Notes: generated by a model from the sequence alone, not told the origin. Shown: positions 18,950 to 31,226, counted from the first letter of the stretch. The stretch is DNA of 64,000 nt from Bradyrhizobium sp. Rc3b (GCF_900114915.1 NZ_FOUS01000007.1:124001-188000), one strand, 5' to 3'. Made by a program: numbers and translations.

Positions 18950-19704
18950 GAGGCGGTTTTCGCGACCAGGCCGCCGAAACGGCGCTCGCGCCTGGCGAAT
19001 TCGGCGATCGCGCTTTCCAGCGCCGCCTTGTCGAAATCGGGCCAGTGGATCGGCACGAACACGAGCTCGCTATAGGCGGCCTGCCACATCAGGAAGTTGG
19101 ACAGGCGCTGCTCGCCGCTGGTGCGGATGATGAGATCGGGATCGGGAATGTCGGGCGCATCGAGATGCGCGCCCAGCGTTTCGGCGTCGATCGTGGCAGG
19201 ATCGCGCTTACCTTCCGCGACCTCGCGCGCCAGCTTCTGCGCCGCCTTCGCGATCTCCTGCCGCGAGCCGTAATTGAAGGCGACGACGAGTGTGAGGCGC
19301 GTGTTGTCGCGCGTCAGCTCCTCGGCCTCGTTGAGCAGCGCGCAGATGTCGCTCTCCAGCCCATCGCGTTCGCCGATGATGCGGACCTTGACGCCGTCGC
19401 GATGCAGGCTGGCGAGATCGTTGCGGATGAAGCGGCGGAGCAGACCGAAGAGATCGCCGATCTCGCTCGCTGGACGCGACCAGTTCTCCGACGAGAAGGA
19501 GAAGATGGTGAGGTAGCGGATGCCGAGCTCGTGCGAGGCACGCACGACGCGACGCAAGGCCTCGACGCCGCGGCGATGCCCTTCCGCACGCGGCAGACCG
19601 CGCGCGGCCGCCCAACGCCCGTTGCCATCCATGATGATGGCGACATGCGCGGGCGCCTCGGACCGATCGGGTCCTTCCGTTGCGGGCGCGGCGGCGTTCG
19701 ACAT
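18946..19704 (-). CDS. uppS: Undecaprenyl diphosphate synthase
   Basis: Cis-prenyltransferase that makes the C55 carrier precursor for peptidoglycan and O-antigen. 252 residues; the catalytic Asp and phosphate site lie in IMDGNGRWA, the conserved region II in LTIFSFSSENW, and the C-terminal signature in RTSGEQRLSNFLMW. The first about 15 residues are a poorly conserved extension. A 100-nt gap with two palindromes separates it from frr. Confidence 0.97.
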   Translation of the reverse strand: MSNAAAPATEGPDRSEAPAHVAIIMDGNGRWAAARGLPRAEGHRRGVEALRRVVRASHELGIRYLTIFSFSSENWSRPASEIGDLFGLLRRFIRNDLASLHRDGVKVRIIGERDGLESDICALLNEAEELTRDNTRLTLVVAFNYGSRQEIAKAAQKLAREVAEGKRDPATIDAETLGAHLDAPDIPDPDLIIRTSGEQRLSNFLMWQAAYSELVFVPIHWPDFDKAALESAIAEFARRERRFGGLVAKTAS

Positions 19705-19720
19705 TGAAGGTGGCCTTAAA

Positions 19721-19766
19721 GCATGATCCGGAAAAGTGCGAAGCGGTTTTCCGAAAAGATCATGCG
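19721..19766. repeat. 46-bp palindromic repeat between frr and uppS
   Basis: GCATGATC at 19721 and GATCATGC ending at 19764 frame a centre with GGAAAAGTGCGAAGCGGTTTTCC. This is a second, diverged copy of the element at 12910-12955 (in inverted orientation) and resembles a palindrome very common between rhizobial genes. It lies in the leader of uppS. Confidence 0.75.
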
Positions 19767-19777
19767 CTTACAATAAC

Positions 19778-19808
19778 CTGAAGCGCGATGACATTCATCG
19801 CGCTTCAG
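19778..19808 (-). terminator. Perfect hairpin overlapping the frr stop codon
   Basis: A perfect 14-bp stem with a 3-nt loop (CTGAAGCGCGATGA at 19778-19791 and its complement at 19795-19808). It includes the frr stop codon (19805-19807). Downstream on the minus strand is only a weak T-rich stretch (TTATTGT), so it may act as partial terminator, attenuator or 3'-end stabiliser between frr and uppS. Confidence 0.55.
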
Positions 19809-20371
19809 ACGGTGAGGATTTCTTTTTCCTTGGCGGCCAGCAACTGGTCGATTTCGGTGATCGTACCGTCGGTCGCCTTCTGCACCTCGTCGGCGTGGCG
19901 CTTCTGGTCGTCCTCGGACATTTCGTGATTCTTCTCGAGCTTCTTGAGCACGTCGAGGCCATCGCGGCGGACGTGGCGCGCGGCGACCTTGGCGGCTTCC
20001 GCATATTTATGCGCGACCTTCACCAGTTCCTTGCGCCGTTCCTCGTTCAGCTCGGGGATGCGCAGGCGCAGCACCTGGCCTTCGGTCGCGGGCGACAGGC
20101 CGAGGTTGGAATCGACGATCGCCTTCTCCACCGCCTTGACCATCGACTTGTCCCAGACCTGCACCGAGATCAGGCGGGGCTCCGGCACGCTGACGGTGGC
20201 GAGCTGATTGAGCGGCATGTGGCTGCCATAGGCATCGACCTGCACCGGATCGAGCATCGAGGCGGAGGCGCGCCCCGTCCGCAGGCCGCCGAGCTCGTGC
20301 TTGAGGGACTGGACGGCGCCCTGCATGCGGCGCTTCACTTCGTTGAGGTCGAAAGTACCGGTGGGCATCAC
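19805..20371 (-). CDS. frr: Ribosome recycling factor
   Basis: Releases mRNA and tRNA from the ribosome after termination together with EF-G. 188 residues, normal length (about 185). Typical stretches are LRTGRASASMLDPVQVDAYG and PLNQLATVSVPEPRL, and the KRHADEVQKATD C-terminal helix. MMPTGT has two possible ATGs. Its C-terminal codons are part of a perfect 14-bp hairpin. Confidence 0.97.
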   Translation of the reverse strand: MMPTGTFDLNEVKRRMQGAVQSLKHELGGLRTGRASASMLDPVQVDAYGSHMPLNQLATVSVPEPRLISVQVWDKSMVKAVEKAIVDSNLGLSPATEGQVLRLRIPELNEERRKELVKVAHKYAEAAKVAARHVRRDGLDVLKKLEKNHEMSEDDQKRHADEVQKATDGTITEIDQLLAAKEKEILTV

Positions 20372-20438
20372 GTTTCTCCTTCAAGATCCCGGCGACCGCT
20401 CCCGCGACCTTCCCTAAAGGCGCGCGACGGATGAGCGG

Positions 20439-21155
20439 TCAGCCGGCGACAATGGTTCCGTGGCCGACGCCACGTAGAATCGCGCCGATCGAACCCGGCT
20501 CCGCGATCGAGAATACGATGATAGGCAGAGACGTCTCGCGGGCAAGCGCGAAGGCGGTCGCATCCATCACCTTGTAGCCGCCCTCGATCGCCTGCGAATG
20601 GGTCAGCCGGTCAAACCGCGTGGCGGACGGATCCTTCTTCGGATCGGCCGAGTAGACACCGTCGACATTGGTCGCCTTCAGCACCGCCTGGGCGCCGATT
20701 TCGGCGGCGCGCAGCACCGCGGTCGTATCGGTGGTGAAGAACGGATTGCCGGTTCCGCCGCCGAGCAGTACGATCCGGCCCTCCGCGAGATATTTGTGCG
20801 CCGCAGTGCGGGTGAACAGCTCGGAAATCTCGGGCATGACGAAGGCCGACAGCGTGCGCGCCGGCGTGCCCTTGCGCTCGATCGCCGCTTCCAGCGCGAG
20901 GCAGTTCATCATGGTGGCGAGCATGCCCATGGTATCGCCGGTCGGGCGCGACACACCGCGGGAGGAGACCTCGACGCCGCGCACGATGTTGCCGCCGCCG
21001 ATCACGACTGCAACCTCGGTGCCGAGCTTGCGGGCCGCGATCAGATCGTCCGCAACCCGGTCGACGGTCGGCTGATCGATGCCAAAGCCTTGCTGTCCCG
21101 CGAGATATTCGCCGGACAGCTTGATCACGACGCGACGATAGACCGGATCAGACAT
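20439..21155 (-). CDS. pyrH: UMP kinase
   Basis: Phosphorylates UMP to UDP; bacterial amino-acid-kinase type. 238 residues from the ATG at 21155 (MSDPVYRR). An in-frame GTG two codons upstream (21161) is a possible alternative. KLSGEYLAG near the N-terminus is the phosphate site and GGGNIVRG and GGTGNPFFTTDT are conserved family loops. It lies between tsf and frr as expected. Confidence 0.97.
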   Translation of the reverse strand: MSDPVYRRVVIKLSGEYLAGQQGFGIDQPTVDRVADDLIAARKLGTEVAVVIGGGNIVRGVEVSSRGVSRPTGDTMGMLATMMNCLALEAAIERKGTPARTLSAFVMPEISELFTRTAAHKYLAEGRIVLLGGGTGNPFFTTDTTAVLRAAEIGAQAVLKATNVDGVYSADPKKDPSATRFDRLTHSQAIEGGYKVMDATAFALARETSLPIIVFSIAEPGSIGAILRGVGHGTIVAG

Positions 21156-21173
21156 GAGCACTTTCCTTGTCCG

Positions 21174-21216
21174 AGCGCCGCTTCCGGCGGCACGCCGGAA
21201 GGAACGTTCCGGCGCT
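21174..21216 (-). repeat. Nested inverted repeats between tsf and pyrH
   Basis: AGCGCCG (21174-21180) pairs with CGGCGCT (21210-21216), enclosing TTCCGGC/GCCGGAA and the palindrome GGAACGTTCC. The outer arm touches the tsf stop codon. No T-run follows, so this is more likely an intercistronic mRNA structure than a simple terminator. Confidence 0.45.
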
Positions 21217-22139
21217 TACTTCTTGCCGCTGGCCGCAGCGACCTCGGCCGCGAAGTCGCTTTCCTGCTTCTCGATTCCCTCACCGAGAGCATAGCGCACA
21301 AAGCCGGCGATCTTCACAGCGCCGCCGACCTTGCCTTCGGCTTCCTTCAACGCCTGCGCCACCGACTTGCCGGTGTCGTGGATGAAGGCCTGCTCGAGCA
21401 GGCAGACTTCCTTGTAGTAGGTCTTGAGGCCGGACTCGACGATCTTCTCGATCACGTTCTCGGGCTTGCCCTGCTGGCGATATTTGTCGGCGAGCACGTC
21501 CTTCTCGCGCTTGACGACCGCCGGATCGAGGCCGGACGGATCGAGCGCCAGCGGATTCGCGGCGGCAATGTGCATCGCGATCTGGCGGCCGAGCGTTGCG
21601 AGCTCATCGGCCTTGCCGGGCGATTCCAGCGCCACGATCACGCCCATCTTGCCGGCGCCCTCGACGACCGCGCCGTGGACGTAGTTCGACACCACGCCCT
21701 GGCTCACTTCGAGCGAAGCTGCGCGGCGCAGCGTCATGTTCTCGCCGATGGTGGCGATCGCGTCATTGATGGCGGCTTCGACGGTGACGTCGCCGACCTT
21801 GGCGGCCTTGATCTTCTCGACATCGGAGCCGGCGTCGAATGCGACCTGGGCGACCATCTTGACGAGGCCCTGGAACTGACCGTTGCGCGCGACGAAGTCG
21901 GTCTCGGAGTTGACCTCGACCACGACACCCTTGGTGCCCTTGGTCAGGGCGCCGATCAGGCCCTCGGCCGCGACGCGGCCCGACTTCTTGGCGGCCTTGG
22001 ACAGGCCCTTCTTGCGCAGCCAATCCTGCGCCGCTTCCATGTTACCGTCGTTTTCGGTCAGCGCGGCCTTGCAGTCCATCATGCCCGCGCCGGTCGACTC
22101 GCGCAGGTCCTTGACCATCGCAGCTGTGATCGTTGCCAT
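21216..22139 (-). CDS. tsf: Elongation factor Ts
   Basis: Nucleotide exchange factor for EF-Tu. 307 residues, with the N-terminal UBA-like segment (KDLRESTGAGMMDCKAAL), the core motif SETDFVARN and the two-subdomain core expected of the family. It follows rpsB on the minus strand with a 132-nt gap that carries two hairpins. Confidence 0.98.
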   Translation of the reverse strand: MATITAAMVKDLRESTGAGMMDCKAALTENDGNMEAAQDWLRKKGLSKAAKKSGRVAAEGLIGALTKGTKGVVVEVNSETDFVARNGQFQGLVKMVAQVAFDAGSDVEKIKAAKVGDVTVEAAINDAIATIGENMTLRRAASLEVSQGVVSNYVHGAVVEGAGKMGVIVALESPGKADELATLGRQIAMHIAAANPLALDPSGLDPAVVKREKDVLADKYRQQGKPENVIEKIVESGLKTYYKEVCLLEQAFIHDTGKSVAQALKEAEGKVGGAVKIAGFVRYALGEGIEKQESDFAAEVAAASGKK

Positions 22140-22169
22140 CGTTGAAAATCCTTTGTGCCTGCTGGTTCG

Positions 22170-22254
22170 CCGCGGCGTGGCATCGAAGCGCCCCGCCGCG
22201 GTCCATCTCAGGGATTCGCGTCAACTGAAATGGTGGCCGGATCTTGTCCGGCCA
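22170..22254 (-). repeat. Two hairpins between rpsB and tsf
   Basis: Hairpin 1: CCGCGGCG (22170-22177) with CGCCGCGG (22194-22201). Hairpin 2: TGGCCGGA (22234-22241) with TCCGGCCA (22247-22254), 5-nt loop. On the minus strand both lie after the rpsB stop. Neither has a good T-run. They may set the relative output of rpsB and tsf. Confidence 0.45.
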
Positions 22255-22271
22255 ACCCATCGCTCTCTTGA

Positions 22272-23267
22272 CTATTCCGCTTCCGCGGTCAGCGCCTTGG
22301 CCTTGGCCACCCAGGCGTCCGCACGGCTCGGCAGACCGACTTCTTCGCCGATCGTGTGCGCGGTGTCGTGATCGAGCTCGGCGAGCTGCCAGAAGTGGAA
22401 GATGCCGAGGTCGTTGAACTTCTTCTCGATCGCACCCGACACGCCCGGAAGCTTCTTGAGGTCGTCGGCGGTGCCGCGCGGACCTGCGAGGCCCTGGAAG
22501 CCGCTCGACGAAGCCGCCGGCAGCTCTTCAGCGAGCGGACGGGCCGAAGCGCCGACGTCGATACCCGAATCGCCCTGGGCGCGGGAGATGCCGTCGATCG
22601 CGGCCCGCGCGATCAGGTCGCAATAGAGCGCGATCGCACGACCGGCGTCGTCATTGCCCGGCACCACATAGGTGATGCCCTTCGGGTCCGAATTGGTGTC
22701 GACGATCGCAGCGACCGGGATGTTGAGCCGCTGGGCTTCCTGGATCGCGATGTCTTCCTTGTTGGTGTCGATCACGAAGATCAGGTCGGGCAGACCGCCC
22801 ATGTCCTTGATGCCACCGAGCGAGCGGTCGAGCTTGTCGCGCTCGCGCTGAAGCGTCAGGCGCTCCTTCTTGGTGTAGGAGCTGGCATCGCCGCCCGAGA
22901 GCACGTCGTCGAGGTGACGCAGACGCTTGATCGAGGCCGAGATCGTCTTCCAGTTGGTCAGCGTGCCGCCGAGCCAGCGCGAATTGACGAAATACTGCGC
23001 GCAGCGCTTGGCAGCGTCCGCGACGCCGTCCTGCGCCTGGCGCTTGGTGCCGACGAACAGGATGCGGCCGCCCTTGGCGACCGTGTCGCTGACCGCCTGC
23101 AAGGCGTTGTGCAGCATCGGCACGGTCTGCGCGAGGTCGACGATGTGAATGTTGTTGCGAGCGCCGAAAATGAACGGAGCCATTTTCGGATTCCAGCGGT
23201 GAGACTGGTGACCAAAGTGCACGCCAGCTTCAAGCAGCTGACGCATGGTGAAATCGGGTAGCGCCAT
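22272..23267 (-). CDS. rpsB: 30S ribosomal protein S2 with C-terminal extension
   Basis: S2 protein of the small ribosomal subunit. The first about 235 residues are a normal S2 (MALPDFTMRQLLEAGVHFGH, NNIHIVDLAQT, IDTNKEDIAI). The product is 331 residues, so about 90 more than E. coli S2: a low-complexity linker and then an apparent helix-hairpin-helix-like domain (LKKLPGVSGAIEKKFNDLGI and on). Such tails are known in alphaproteobacterial S2. The ATG at 23267 is preceded by GGAG; the 47 extra codons of the open frame upstream are leader. A good promoter candidate lies at 23381-23409. Confidence 0.97.
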   Translation of the reverse strand: MALPDFTMRQLLEAGVHFGHQSHRWNPKMAPFIFGARNNIHIVDLAQTVPMLHNALQAVSDTVAKGGRILFVGTKRQAQDGVADAAKRCAQYFVNSRWLGGTLTNWKTISASIKRLRHLDDVLSGGDASSYTKKERLTLQRERDKLDRSLGGIKDMGGLPDLIFVIDTNKEDIAIQEAQRLNIPVAAIVDTNSDPKGITYVVPGNDDAGRAIALYCDLIARAAIDGISRAQGDSGIDVGASARPLAEELPAASSSGFQGLAGPRGTADDLKKLPGVSGAIEKKFNDLGIFHFWQLAELDHDTAHTIGEEVGLPSRADAWVAKAKALTAEAE

Positions 23268-23380
23268 CGTTCTAATTCTCCGGTTGGTTCCTCCGGAAAC
23301 GTGTGAGCAAAACGGAGCGTCCTCGCCCCGGTTGCCACCGGACGGCCTTGTGAGCCATGTTTCCGTGTGAGATGGCGCGC

Positions 23381-23409
23381 TATATAGCGCCATTTCGGCC
23401 AGAAGCAAG
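23381..23409 (-). promoter_or_regulatory. Candidate sigma-70 promoter of rpsB-tsf
   Basis: On the minus strand CTTGCT (23409-23404) is followed after exactly 17 nt by TATATA (23386-23381). Both match alphaproteobacterial housekeeping boxes well. The predicted transcript has a leader of about 105 nt before rpsB. Upstream, a small hairpin (23427-23443) follows the neighbouring caspase-like gene. Confidence 0.6.
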
Positions 23410-23486
23410 GAAATAAGGGCCGTTCAGAGGCGGTTTTCGCCTCGAGAGGCCCTTTCCCTGGAGACCGGGCCTCTCCTAGCACCCGA

Positions 23487-26036
23487 TTAGCATCTGGGCT
23501 GGTTCGGCGGGCACTTCTTGGCCGCCGGCGGCGGAGGTGCGGGACGCGGCGGAGGCGGCGCGGCCGGGCGCGGTGGGGGTGGTGGCGCAACGGCCATACG
23601 CGGCGGCGGCGGGGGTGCCGGTCGGGCCACCGGCGGCGGTGGAGCGGGCCGCGCCATGGGCGGAGGCGCCGGCCGCGCGACGGCAACCGGAGGAGCCGGG
23701 CGTGGCGGCGGAGGTGCGGCCATCCTCGGTGGCGGCGCCGACACATGCGGCGGGGGTGGTGGCGTGGGCCGCGCCACGGCCTGCGGCCGCGGCGGCGGTG
23801 CAGCCGGCCTGGCCGCCTGCGGCGGGGCCGCAGATGGCAAATGCTGCGGCCTGATCGGCTCACGTGCCGCTGAAGGCGGCGGCGCGATCGGCCTCCCGGC
23901 CGCGGCCGGAGGTGTCGCCGGCGCGCCTGCACCGGCGGGCGGCGAGCCAGCAGGCTCACGGGTCGCAGACTTGGCGCGATCCGCAGGCCCGGTGCCGGGC
24001 GGCGTCTGCGCCACCGGCGGCCTGGGGGGCTGGCCGGGCACAGCAGTCGGGTTGGTCACGGCGGGCGCAGCGGTTGCCGGCGCGGCAGCCGTTGGCGCAT
24101 TGGAATGAGCAGGCAGTGTTGTGCCGGGACCGGCCGTTGTGCCGGGAGCAGCTGTGGTCGGCGCCGCCGGACGAGCCGGCGGTGTCACACCGGGTGCGGT
24201 CGCCGTCGGCGGTACGGGCCTTCCGCCCGGCAGAGGCCCTGCCCCCGCTGGCGGTGGCGGCGGGCCGCCATGGGCACCAGGAACCGGCAGCGTGTTGGCC
24301 TGGGGCAGCCTGGTCTGCGGAGCAAGTGTCGGCGCCGTCTGCGGCGCAGCCGTTGGCGCTGCGGTCGGCGCGACTGCCGTGGTCGGCGTCACCGGAGGCG
24401 CGCCGGGCCTCGCCGTCGGCTGGATCGTCGCGCTTGGCGGCATCGGCGCCTTGCCCTGCTGGATCAGCGCGGCGCGCTGCACGACCGCCTGCGGAACGGC
24501 AGGCCCGGCTGGGTTGGCACGGCCGGCAATCGCTGGCGCCAGATTGCCCGGTCCGGCCCCTGCCCCGGTAGCCGGTGCTGGTGCCGGCAGGCGGTTGATC
24601 ACGGTGTTGATCACCGTCGTATTATGGATGTTCTGGTAGATGATGTTGTTCGGCGGCGGCGCGACATAGACCGGCGGCCTGACGAACACCGGGATCGGCA
24701 CGAACACCGGCTGCGGCAGCACGAACAGGCCGACCACGGGCAGCGGCGGCGGCAACACGACGAAATCCGGCGGCGGCGGCGGCAGATAATAGACCGGAGG
24801 CGGCGGTGGCGGCGCGAAGCCGAAATCGGGATCGCTGAAATACAGCACCGGACGGTCGACATAGACCACCTCCTCCGGCGGCGGTGGCGGCACGTCGTAG
24901 TCGATCATCGCAAAGCTCGGCGGCGGCTCGGCCGGCGCCGTGAGGATCGCGAGGCGCCGGCGCGCGTCCGCCGCATGCGGCCCGCGCGGATAGCGGCGCA
25001 GATACGACCAATAGGCTTCCGGCGTGTCGTTCCGGTAAGTGCGTCGCCAGGTGATCGCTTCGCGGCGCGCCGCGACGATCGCCATCACGCGCTTCGCCAA
25101 GGGATCGCCGGGATAGGCGGCGAGAAACTCCTCATAAGCCGGCAGCGTGTCGCGCTCGAGCGCGGCGGCATAGGCATCCCGCACGCCGAGGTCGCGGATC
25201 GGCTTGCTCCGGATCGCGGCGACCTGGTCGGGCGCGGCCTCCGGCGGCGGCGCGTCGGGTCCGCGCTCGAAGAACGAGAATGGCGCCGAGATCTTCTGCT
25301 CGTTCCAGGGTACCTGCGCGCCCTTGGAGGCCTCGTTGACGCGCAGGCGAACGCGGTCGAACACCTCAGGCAGCGGCAGGCCGCCGGTCCGGATCATCTC
25401 GGCGAGCGACTGGGCGTAGATGCCGTAAGGCCCCGGCTCCTCCGGCGCGACCGTGCCGGGCGCGGCGTTGAACGCGATCAGCATGTTCGGCTCGGGCTCG
25501 ACCAGCGCCAGACCGCTCGCGATCGGCTGGCCGCCCTCGATGAAGGGCTGCGCGCGGGCCGCGTCGAGCACGACGATGTTGGCCTTGAGCGGGATCGAGG
25601 CGAGCTGGCGCACATAATCACTGATCCGCAACGCCTCGGTCGGAACGTCGGTGTCGCGGGTGATGTTGGAATCGACCGGGATGAAATAGTTCTCGCCGGC
25701 AAGCTGCACGCCGTAGCCGCCGAGATAGATCATCGCGACCGTGCCCGGCCCCGAGGCCTGGGCCTTCTGGATGAAGTCGCGAAAACTCTTGCGCAGCGTG
25801 TCGCCGTCGAGATCTCGGGCACCGACGACGTCGAAGCCGGCCGCCTGCAGCGTCTGCGCGATCAGGCCGGCGTCGTTCGCAGTCGTTGCCAGCGGCGACT
25901 TGGCATAAGCGCCGTTGCCAACCACGAGCGCGATGCGCTTCTCCTGCTGCTGCGCGTTTGCTGCTCCCGGCGTGCCAGCGGCAAGGGCCACGATCGGCAG
26001 GAGAAGGCAAATGAAGACTCGGAACGTCCCACGCAT
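23487..26036 (-). CDS. Exported caspase-fold protein lacking the catalytic dyad, with proline-rich tail
   Basis: About 849 residues. A signal peptide (MRGTFRVFICLLLPIVALAA, cleavage after ANA) is followed by a caspase/metacaspase p20-like domain (KRIALVVGNGAY to about residue 250). The position of the catalytic His (usually GHG) reads IYLGGYGVQ, and the position of the catalytic Cys (usually DAC) reads VLDAARAQP, so both residues are replaced by Tyr and Ala. A helical segment (about 270-370, AYEEFLAAYPGDPLA, SYLRRYPRGPHAADA) and then about 460 residues rich in Pro and Ala follow, ending NQPRC. It is probably a periplasmic binding or scaffold protein and not a protease. An earlier ATG at 26078 is possible. 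Confidence 0.85.
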   Translation of the reverse strand: MRGTFRVFICLLLPIVALAAGTPGAANAQQQEKRIALVVGNGAYAKSPLATTANDAGLIAQTLQAAGFDVVGARDLDGDTLRKSFRDFIQKAQASGPGTVAMIYLGGYGVQLAGENYFIPVDSNITRDTDVPTEALRISDYVRQLASIPLKANIVVLDAARAQPFIEGGQPIASGLALVEPEPNMLIAFNAAPGTVAPEEPGPYGIYAQSLAEMIRTGGLPLPEVFDRVRLRVNEASKGAQVPWNEQKISAPFSFFERGPDAPPPEAAPDQVAAIRSKPIRDLGVRDAYAAALERDTLPAYEEFLAAYPGDPLAKRVMAIVAARREAITWRRTYRNDTPEAYWSYLRRYPRGPHAADARRRLAILTAPAEPPPSFAMIDYDVPPPPPEEVVYVDRPVLYFSDPDFGFAPPPPPPVYYLPPPPPDFVVLPPPLPVVGLFVLPQPVFVPIPVFVRPPVYVAPPPNNIIYQNIHNTTVINTVINRLPAPAPATGAGAGPGNLAPAIAGRANPAGPAVPQAVVQRAALIQQGKAPMPPSATIQPTARPGAPPVTPTTAVAPTAAPTAAPQTAPTLAPQTRLPQANTLPVPGAHGGPPPPPAGAGPLPGGRPVPPTATAPGVTPPARPAAPTTAAPGTTAGPGTTLPAHSNAPTAAAPATAAPAVTNPTAVPGQPPRPPVAQTPPGTGPADRAKSATREPAGSPPAGAGAPATPPAAAGRPIAPPPSAAREPIRPQHLPSAAPPQAARPAAPPPRPQAVARPTPPPPPHVSAPPPRMAAPPPPRPAPPVAVARPAPPPMARPAPPPPVARPAPPPPPRMAVAPPPPPRPAAPPPPRPAPPPPAAKKCPPNQPRC

Positions 26037-26178
26037 GGCTTGCTTGCCCGCTACTGTAGTTGAGGTGCCACCACGCATGAGGCGCGCAGCCGGCTGAACG
26101 GCGGTTGAACGAAAAGCTCGGATTGAGGCAGTGGCGTGGCCACGCCGCTGCTGGCGTCCGCTTCAGGTCAGCCTCACC

Positions 26179-26706
26179 TTACTCCACAGCTTGCAGCTCG
26201 GCGAGCTTCGTTCGCGCGGTCGCCTCGTCCAGCGCAATGAGTTCGGCCGGCCCGGGATTCGCCTCTCCTGCCGTCGCGATGGAAACAGCCGCAAGCCCGA
26301 CCAGGCCGCCGAGGACCGCGCCGCCCGTCGCGGCGTCGTGCCTGGGGCTGCTCTTGATGAGATAGAAATGCGTCCGGCCGGCTTCCATCACGATCTCGCG
26401 CTTGGTGTCGCCCGGAAACATCAGCTCCGTCACCAGCAATTCATGGCGACCCGCGGGACGATCGGCATAGGCATATTTCCCGGCGACGATTTTGCCGAGT
26501 GCAGCACCGTCGAGCTTCACCTCGCAGGCGCAGATCGCCATGCTGAGGCCATTCCGCTTGTCCTGGAGCAGGACGACGCGGGAGTGCCCGGCGCGCGGAG
26601 GCCCGACCTTTCTTGACACAGAGGCAAAGTCGGTCCCGACCTGATCGCTGACACAGCCCACCAGCATCACACCAATGGCCAACAACAACGCGCCCCGTCG
26701 CAGCAT
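26179..26706 (-). CDS. DUF2846-like lipoprotein
   Basis: 175 residues. The N-terminus is a lipoprotein signal with lipobox LVGC (Cys18). The middle (SRVVLLQDKRNGLSMAICAC, then KLDGAALGKIVAGKYAYAD and GRHELLV) has the look of the DUF2846 beta-sandwich, of unknown function. A glycine-rich hydrophobic stretch near the C-terminus (GGAVLGGLVGLAAVSIATAG) could be a membrane hairpin. It lies alone between the caspase-like gene and the carbonic anhydrase gene. Confidence 0.75.
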   Translation of the reverse strand: MLRRGALLLAIGVMLVGCVSDQVGTDFASVSRKVGPPRAGHSRVVLLQDKRNGLSMAICACEVKLDGAALGKIVAGKYAYADRPAGRHELLVTELMFPGDTKREIVMEAGRTHFYLIKSSPRHDAATGGAVLGGLVGLAAVSIATAGEANPGPAELIALDEATARTKLAELQAVE

Positions 26707-26850
26707 CGCACACCCCAGTCCATTCCCCGGGATTCATGCTAGCTGGAATCAGCGACAGGTCGCAACAACGCCCGGCAACCATCGCGTGGATGGCGCGGGC
26801 CGGGCGTCGGAGCTGCTGCACACGACGCCCGATGCTCCAAACGCCGGGCT

Positions 26851-27594
26851 TTAACCCTGGGCAATCAACTCGACGGTCCCTGTACGCAACCGATAGATAC
26901 CGCCGACCACCTTGAGCTTGCCCTGTTCGACCGCTGCGTTGAGAAGCGGGGCGGCCGATTTCAGCTTGGCAACGTTGTCGATGACGTTCTGGCGAATAGC
27001 GTTGTCGAGCGCGTTTCCGCTCTGCTGGGCCGCCGTCTTCACCGAAGGTGCGATCGCCGCGACCAGCGTCGGGATGTGTCCCGGCAGCGGCTTGTCGTCC
27101 TTCAGCGACTTGATGGTCGCATCGACCGCGCCGCAATTGTCGTGGCCGAGCACCAGGATCAGGGGCGTGCCCAGCACGGCGACGGTGTATTCCATGCTCG
27201 CAACCGTCTCGTCGCCGGCAAAGTTTCCGGCAACGCGGCACACGAACAGATCGCCGCGTCCGCTGTCGAACGCATATTCGGGCGCGATGCGCGAATCGGC
27301 GCAGCTCAAGACGGCGGCGTAGGGATTCTGACCGCCGACCAGCGCTTCGCGCTCATGCGTGAAGTCGTGGCGGCGCGACACACCCGACACATAGCGCGAA
27401 TTGCCCTCCATCAGCCGCTTGAGCGCCGCATCGGGCGAAAGCACGTTCTGGGGTTTGGGCGGCGCCTTCGCCTCCTTGGCTAATGCGGTCCCGCCAAACG
27501 CCGCCACTCCGAGTGCCGAAGCGGCAAGAAGCATCATCGAGCGCCGGGAGGGGGCAACCGATTGATGCAGATTTTCAGAGCATTTGTCGCACAT
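26851..27594 (-). CDS. Exported beta-carbonic anhydrase
   Basis: Interconverts CO2 and bicarbonate. 247 residues from ATG at 27594. Zinc ligands of the beta class are present: Cys and Asp-Arg dyad in SCADSRIAPE and His/Cys in GHDNCGAV. The N-terminal about 40 residues contain SRRSMMLLAASALGVAAFGG, a possible Tat or Sec signal, so the enzyme probably acts in the periplasm. Most beta enzymes are cytoplasmic. It follows dnaE on the same strand by 128 nt. Confidence 0.9.
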   Translation of the reverse strand: MCDKCSENLHQSVAPSRRSMMLLAASALGVAAFGGTALAKEAKAPPKPQNVLSPDAALKRLMEGNSRYVSGVSRRHDFTHEREALVGGQNPYAAVLSCADSRIAPEYAFDSGRGDLFVCRVAGNFAGDETVASMEYTVAVLGTPLILVLGHDNCGAVDATIKSLKDDKPLPGHIPTLVAAIAPSVKTAAQQSGNALDNAIRQNVIDNVAKLKSAAPLLNAAVEQGKLKVVGGIYRLRTGTVELIAQG

Positions 27595-27722
27595 GGCTGT
27601 TGTTCTTCCTGGCTTCGCCGATCGAGATTCTCGGAACAACAACTAATAGCTGCGTGCGAGCGACTTCGAAACCGGGCGGGAGCCAAATAGTTAAGCTTTG
27701 GTTTGCGGGGGCGCCGGCAATG

Positions 27723-31226
<3,504 letters not shown>

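Noticed and set aside
24105..26063. Long plus-strand open frame of 652 codons
   Set aside because: It is the complement of the proline/alanine-rich caspase-like gene; Arg/Gly-rich composition and no domain or ribosome site. High GC creates such shadows.
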